From Planctomycetaceae bacterium (GTDB lineage Bacteria; Planctomycetota; Planctomycetia; Pirellulales; Lacipirellulaceae), in the NCBI GenBank assembly GCA_002713555.1, contig PATG01000076.1, forward strand, positions 18,404-24,812: DNA of 6,409 bases, in the 5' to 3' direction. The first letter of the stretch is position 1; every line of letters starts with the position of its first letter. Below are positions 5,654-6,409 of this stretch, one piece after another. The notes beneath the pieces are model-generated. The model saw only the letters and a list, made by a program, of their open reading frames with translations, had not been told where the DNA came from and did not search any database. Made by a program: the position numbers and the translations under genes.

Positions 5654-6409
5654 CTAATAAACTCCCACGGTAGTCGCTTCGGCGAGACGATGAAAAGGCC
5701 TGACACCACTCATGCCATCCCAAGGATATGCCTGGCTGGGCATTTCGCGTTCGCCTTCGTCTCGCTCCAGGAAGCCTGGGACGAAAAACTCCTGGGTTAA
5801 AGTCGTTAACTTGGCTCGGCCCGTATCGCCATAGCCGACGACTTGATTGAAATCATCAAAATCAACCACCTCGACAACAGCACGTGGCTGGGGTGCATAG
5901 TAGGAAATCTTATAATTATTTTCAGCAGTGCAGGGGGCTGAGGCAGCTAGTCCCATGAGTGTGTTTCCGTAGGTGGGTGTCATGTAGATACCACTTACTT
6001 CGGGCGGACCTCCAAAAAGTTCTTCCACACAAAAACGCGTCCATTGAGGAGTAAACTCTGTACCACCGGAAAAGATTCCTGTAATTCCTTGCTCCGCCAA
6101 ACTCGTACCACGTTCTTCAAGTTCCAGGCAAAGTGATTCAATTAACTTGGGAGTTCCAAACATACACTTTATATCATGACCAGCCCCCAACACGGTGATC
6201 GCCTGATCTATGCAATGTTTTTTGTACGCTTCTAGATGCTCCATCCACCCTTTTTTAATGAGCTTGATCACCCAACGTGGGTCAAGATCAATGCAGAAAC
6301 AAATTCCACCACGGTGCTGTGCTAAATGCTCAACGGCTAATCGTAGGCGGCGCGGTCCCGAAGGACCCAGCATCAGCCAGTTACTACCTTGCGGAAAATA
6401 CTTTTCTGG
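5654..6409 (-). CDS. PaaK/LuxE-like adenylate-forming acyl or aryl ligase (5' end missing)
   Basis: Partial gene: the frame is open to the window edge, so the ATG at 6373 is internal and at least 251 C-terminal residues are visible. The layout resembles the phenylacetate-CoA ligase/LuxE branch of adenylate-forming enzymes, which activate a carboxylic acid with ATP and pass it to CoA or a cysteine. Numbering from the edge, L-G-P-S-G-P-R-R (15-21) sits where the phosphate-binding loop would be, S-G-G-T-E-F-T (114-120) matches the G-A-E-P-W-T region, Y-M-T-P-T-Y-G-N-T (142-150) the aromatic acid-binding Y-G-x-T-E motif, and G-D-T-G-R-A-K-L-T-T-L-T (194-205) the G-E-x-G-E-L-V-x-T-T-L strand. The following R-Y-R-T-G-D motif is replaced by L-E-R-D-E-G-E. 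The loop and this motif are divergent, so substrate and acceptor are unknown. It ends in TAG, 29 nt before the ATG of the aldehyde dehydrogenase, suggesting co-transcription. The family call is fairly secure; LuxE rather than PaaK function is inference. Confidence 0.72.
   Translation of the reverse strand, partial: PEKYFPQGSNWLMLGPSGPRRLRLAVEHLAQHRGGICFCIDLDPRWVIKLIKKGWMEHLEAYKKHCIDQAITVLGAGHDIKCMFGTPKLIESLCLELEERGTSLAEQGITGIFSGGTEFTPQWTRFCVEELFGGPPEVSGIYMTPTYGNTLMGLAASAPCTAENNYKISYYAPQPRAVVEVVDFDDFNQVVGYGDTGRAKLTTLTQEFFVPGFLERDEGEREMPSQAYPWDGMSGVRPFHRLAEATTVGVY

Noticed and set aside
4206..6409. A bioluminescence (lux) operon
   Set aside because: LuxE/LuxC-like logic is present, but there are no luciferase genes, and both proteins are divergent from the lux families.

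Overview
The window is one dense, co-directional minus-strand gene block that looks like part of a single operon. Read in the direction of transcription (high to low coordinates) it holds six genes: the 3' part of a PaaK/LuxE-like adenylate-forming enzyme (cut by the right edge), an aldehyde dehydrogenase superfamily protein of the acyl-reducing type, an iron-type alcohol dehydrogenase, an exported PQQ-like beta-propeller protein, a HemN/HemW-like radical SAM protein, and an orphan lipoyl-carrier protein resembling GcvH. A seventh same-strand gene may begin at the left edge. Gaps are 28-54 nt, two junctions overlap, and no gene-free stretch exceeds about 55 nt.

Organism: a bacterium of moderate GC content. 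Three things recall Planctomycetes (Pirellulaceae-like): Shine-Dalgarno sites are mostly weak or absent, a secreted PQQ-repeat protein starts its mature part with a D-W-P-x-x-R-G sequence, and the radical SAM protein has a V-S-N-Y-P-P-F-S N-terminus. This placement is from memory of the families, not from a search, and is only moderately secure.

How the genes may work together: the first three are, in gene order, an acid-activating enzyme, an aldehyde-forming reductase and an NAD-type alcohol dehydrogenase. This is the logic of a carboxylic acid to aldehyde to alcohol reduction route, or its reverse, comparable to LuxE/LuxC plus an alcohol dehydrogenase. The ALDH keeps the catalytic Cys but has His where hydrolytic ALDHs have the general-base Glu, which fits a thioester/acyl-enzyme chemistry. 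The next three genes (exported propeller, HemW-like radical SAM, lipoyl H-like protein without GcvT or GcvP nearby) are not explained by that route. They make the cluster look like an undescribed pathway, possibly involving a lipoyl-bound or radical-modified intermediate. The substrate cannot be read from the sequence.

The main sequence-level oddity is the start of the radical SAM gene. A good Shine-Dalgarno and a stop/start ATGA overlap sit in the wrong frame, and one extra A in a nearby A4 run would join them to the radical SAM frame.
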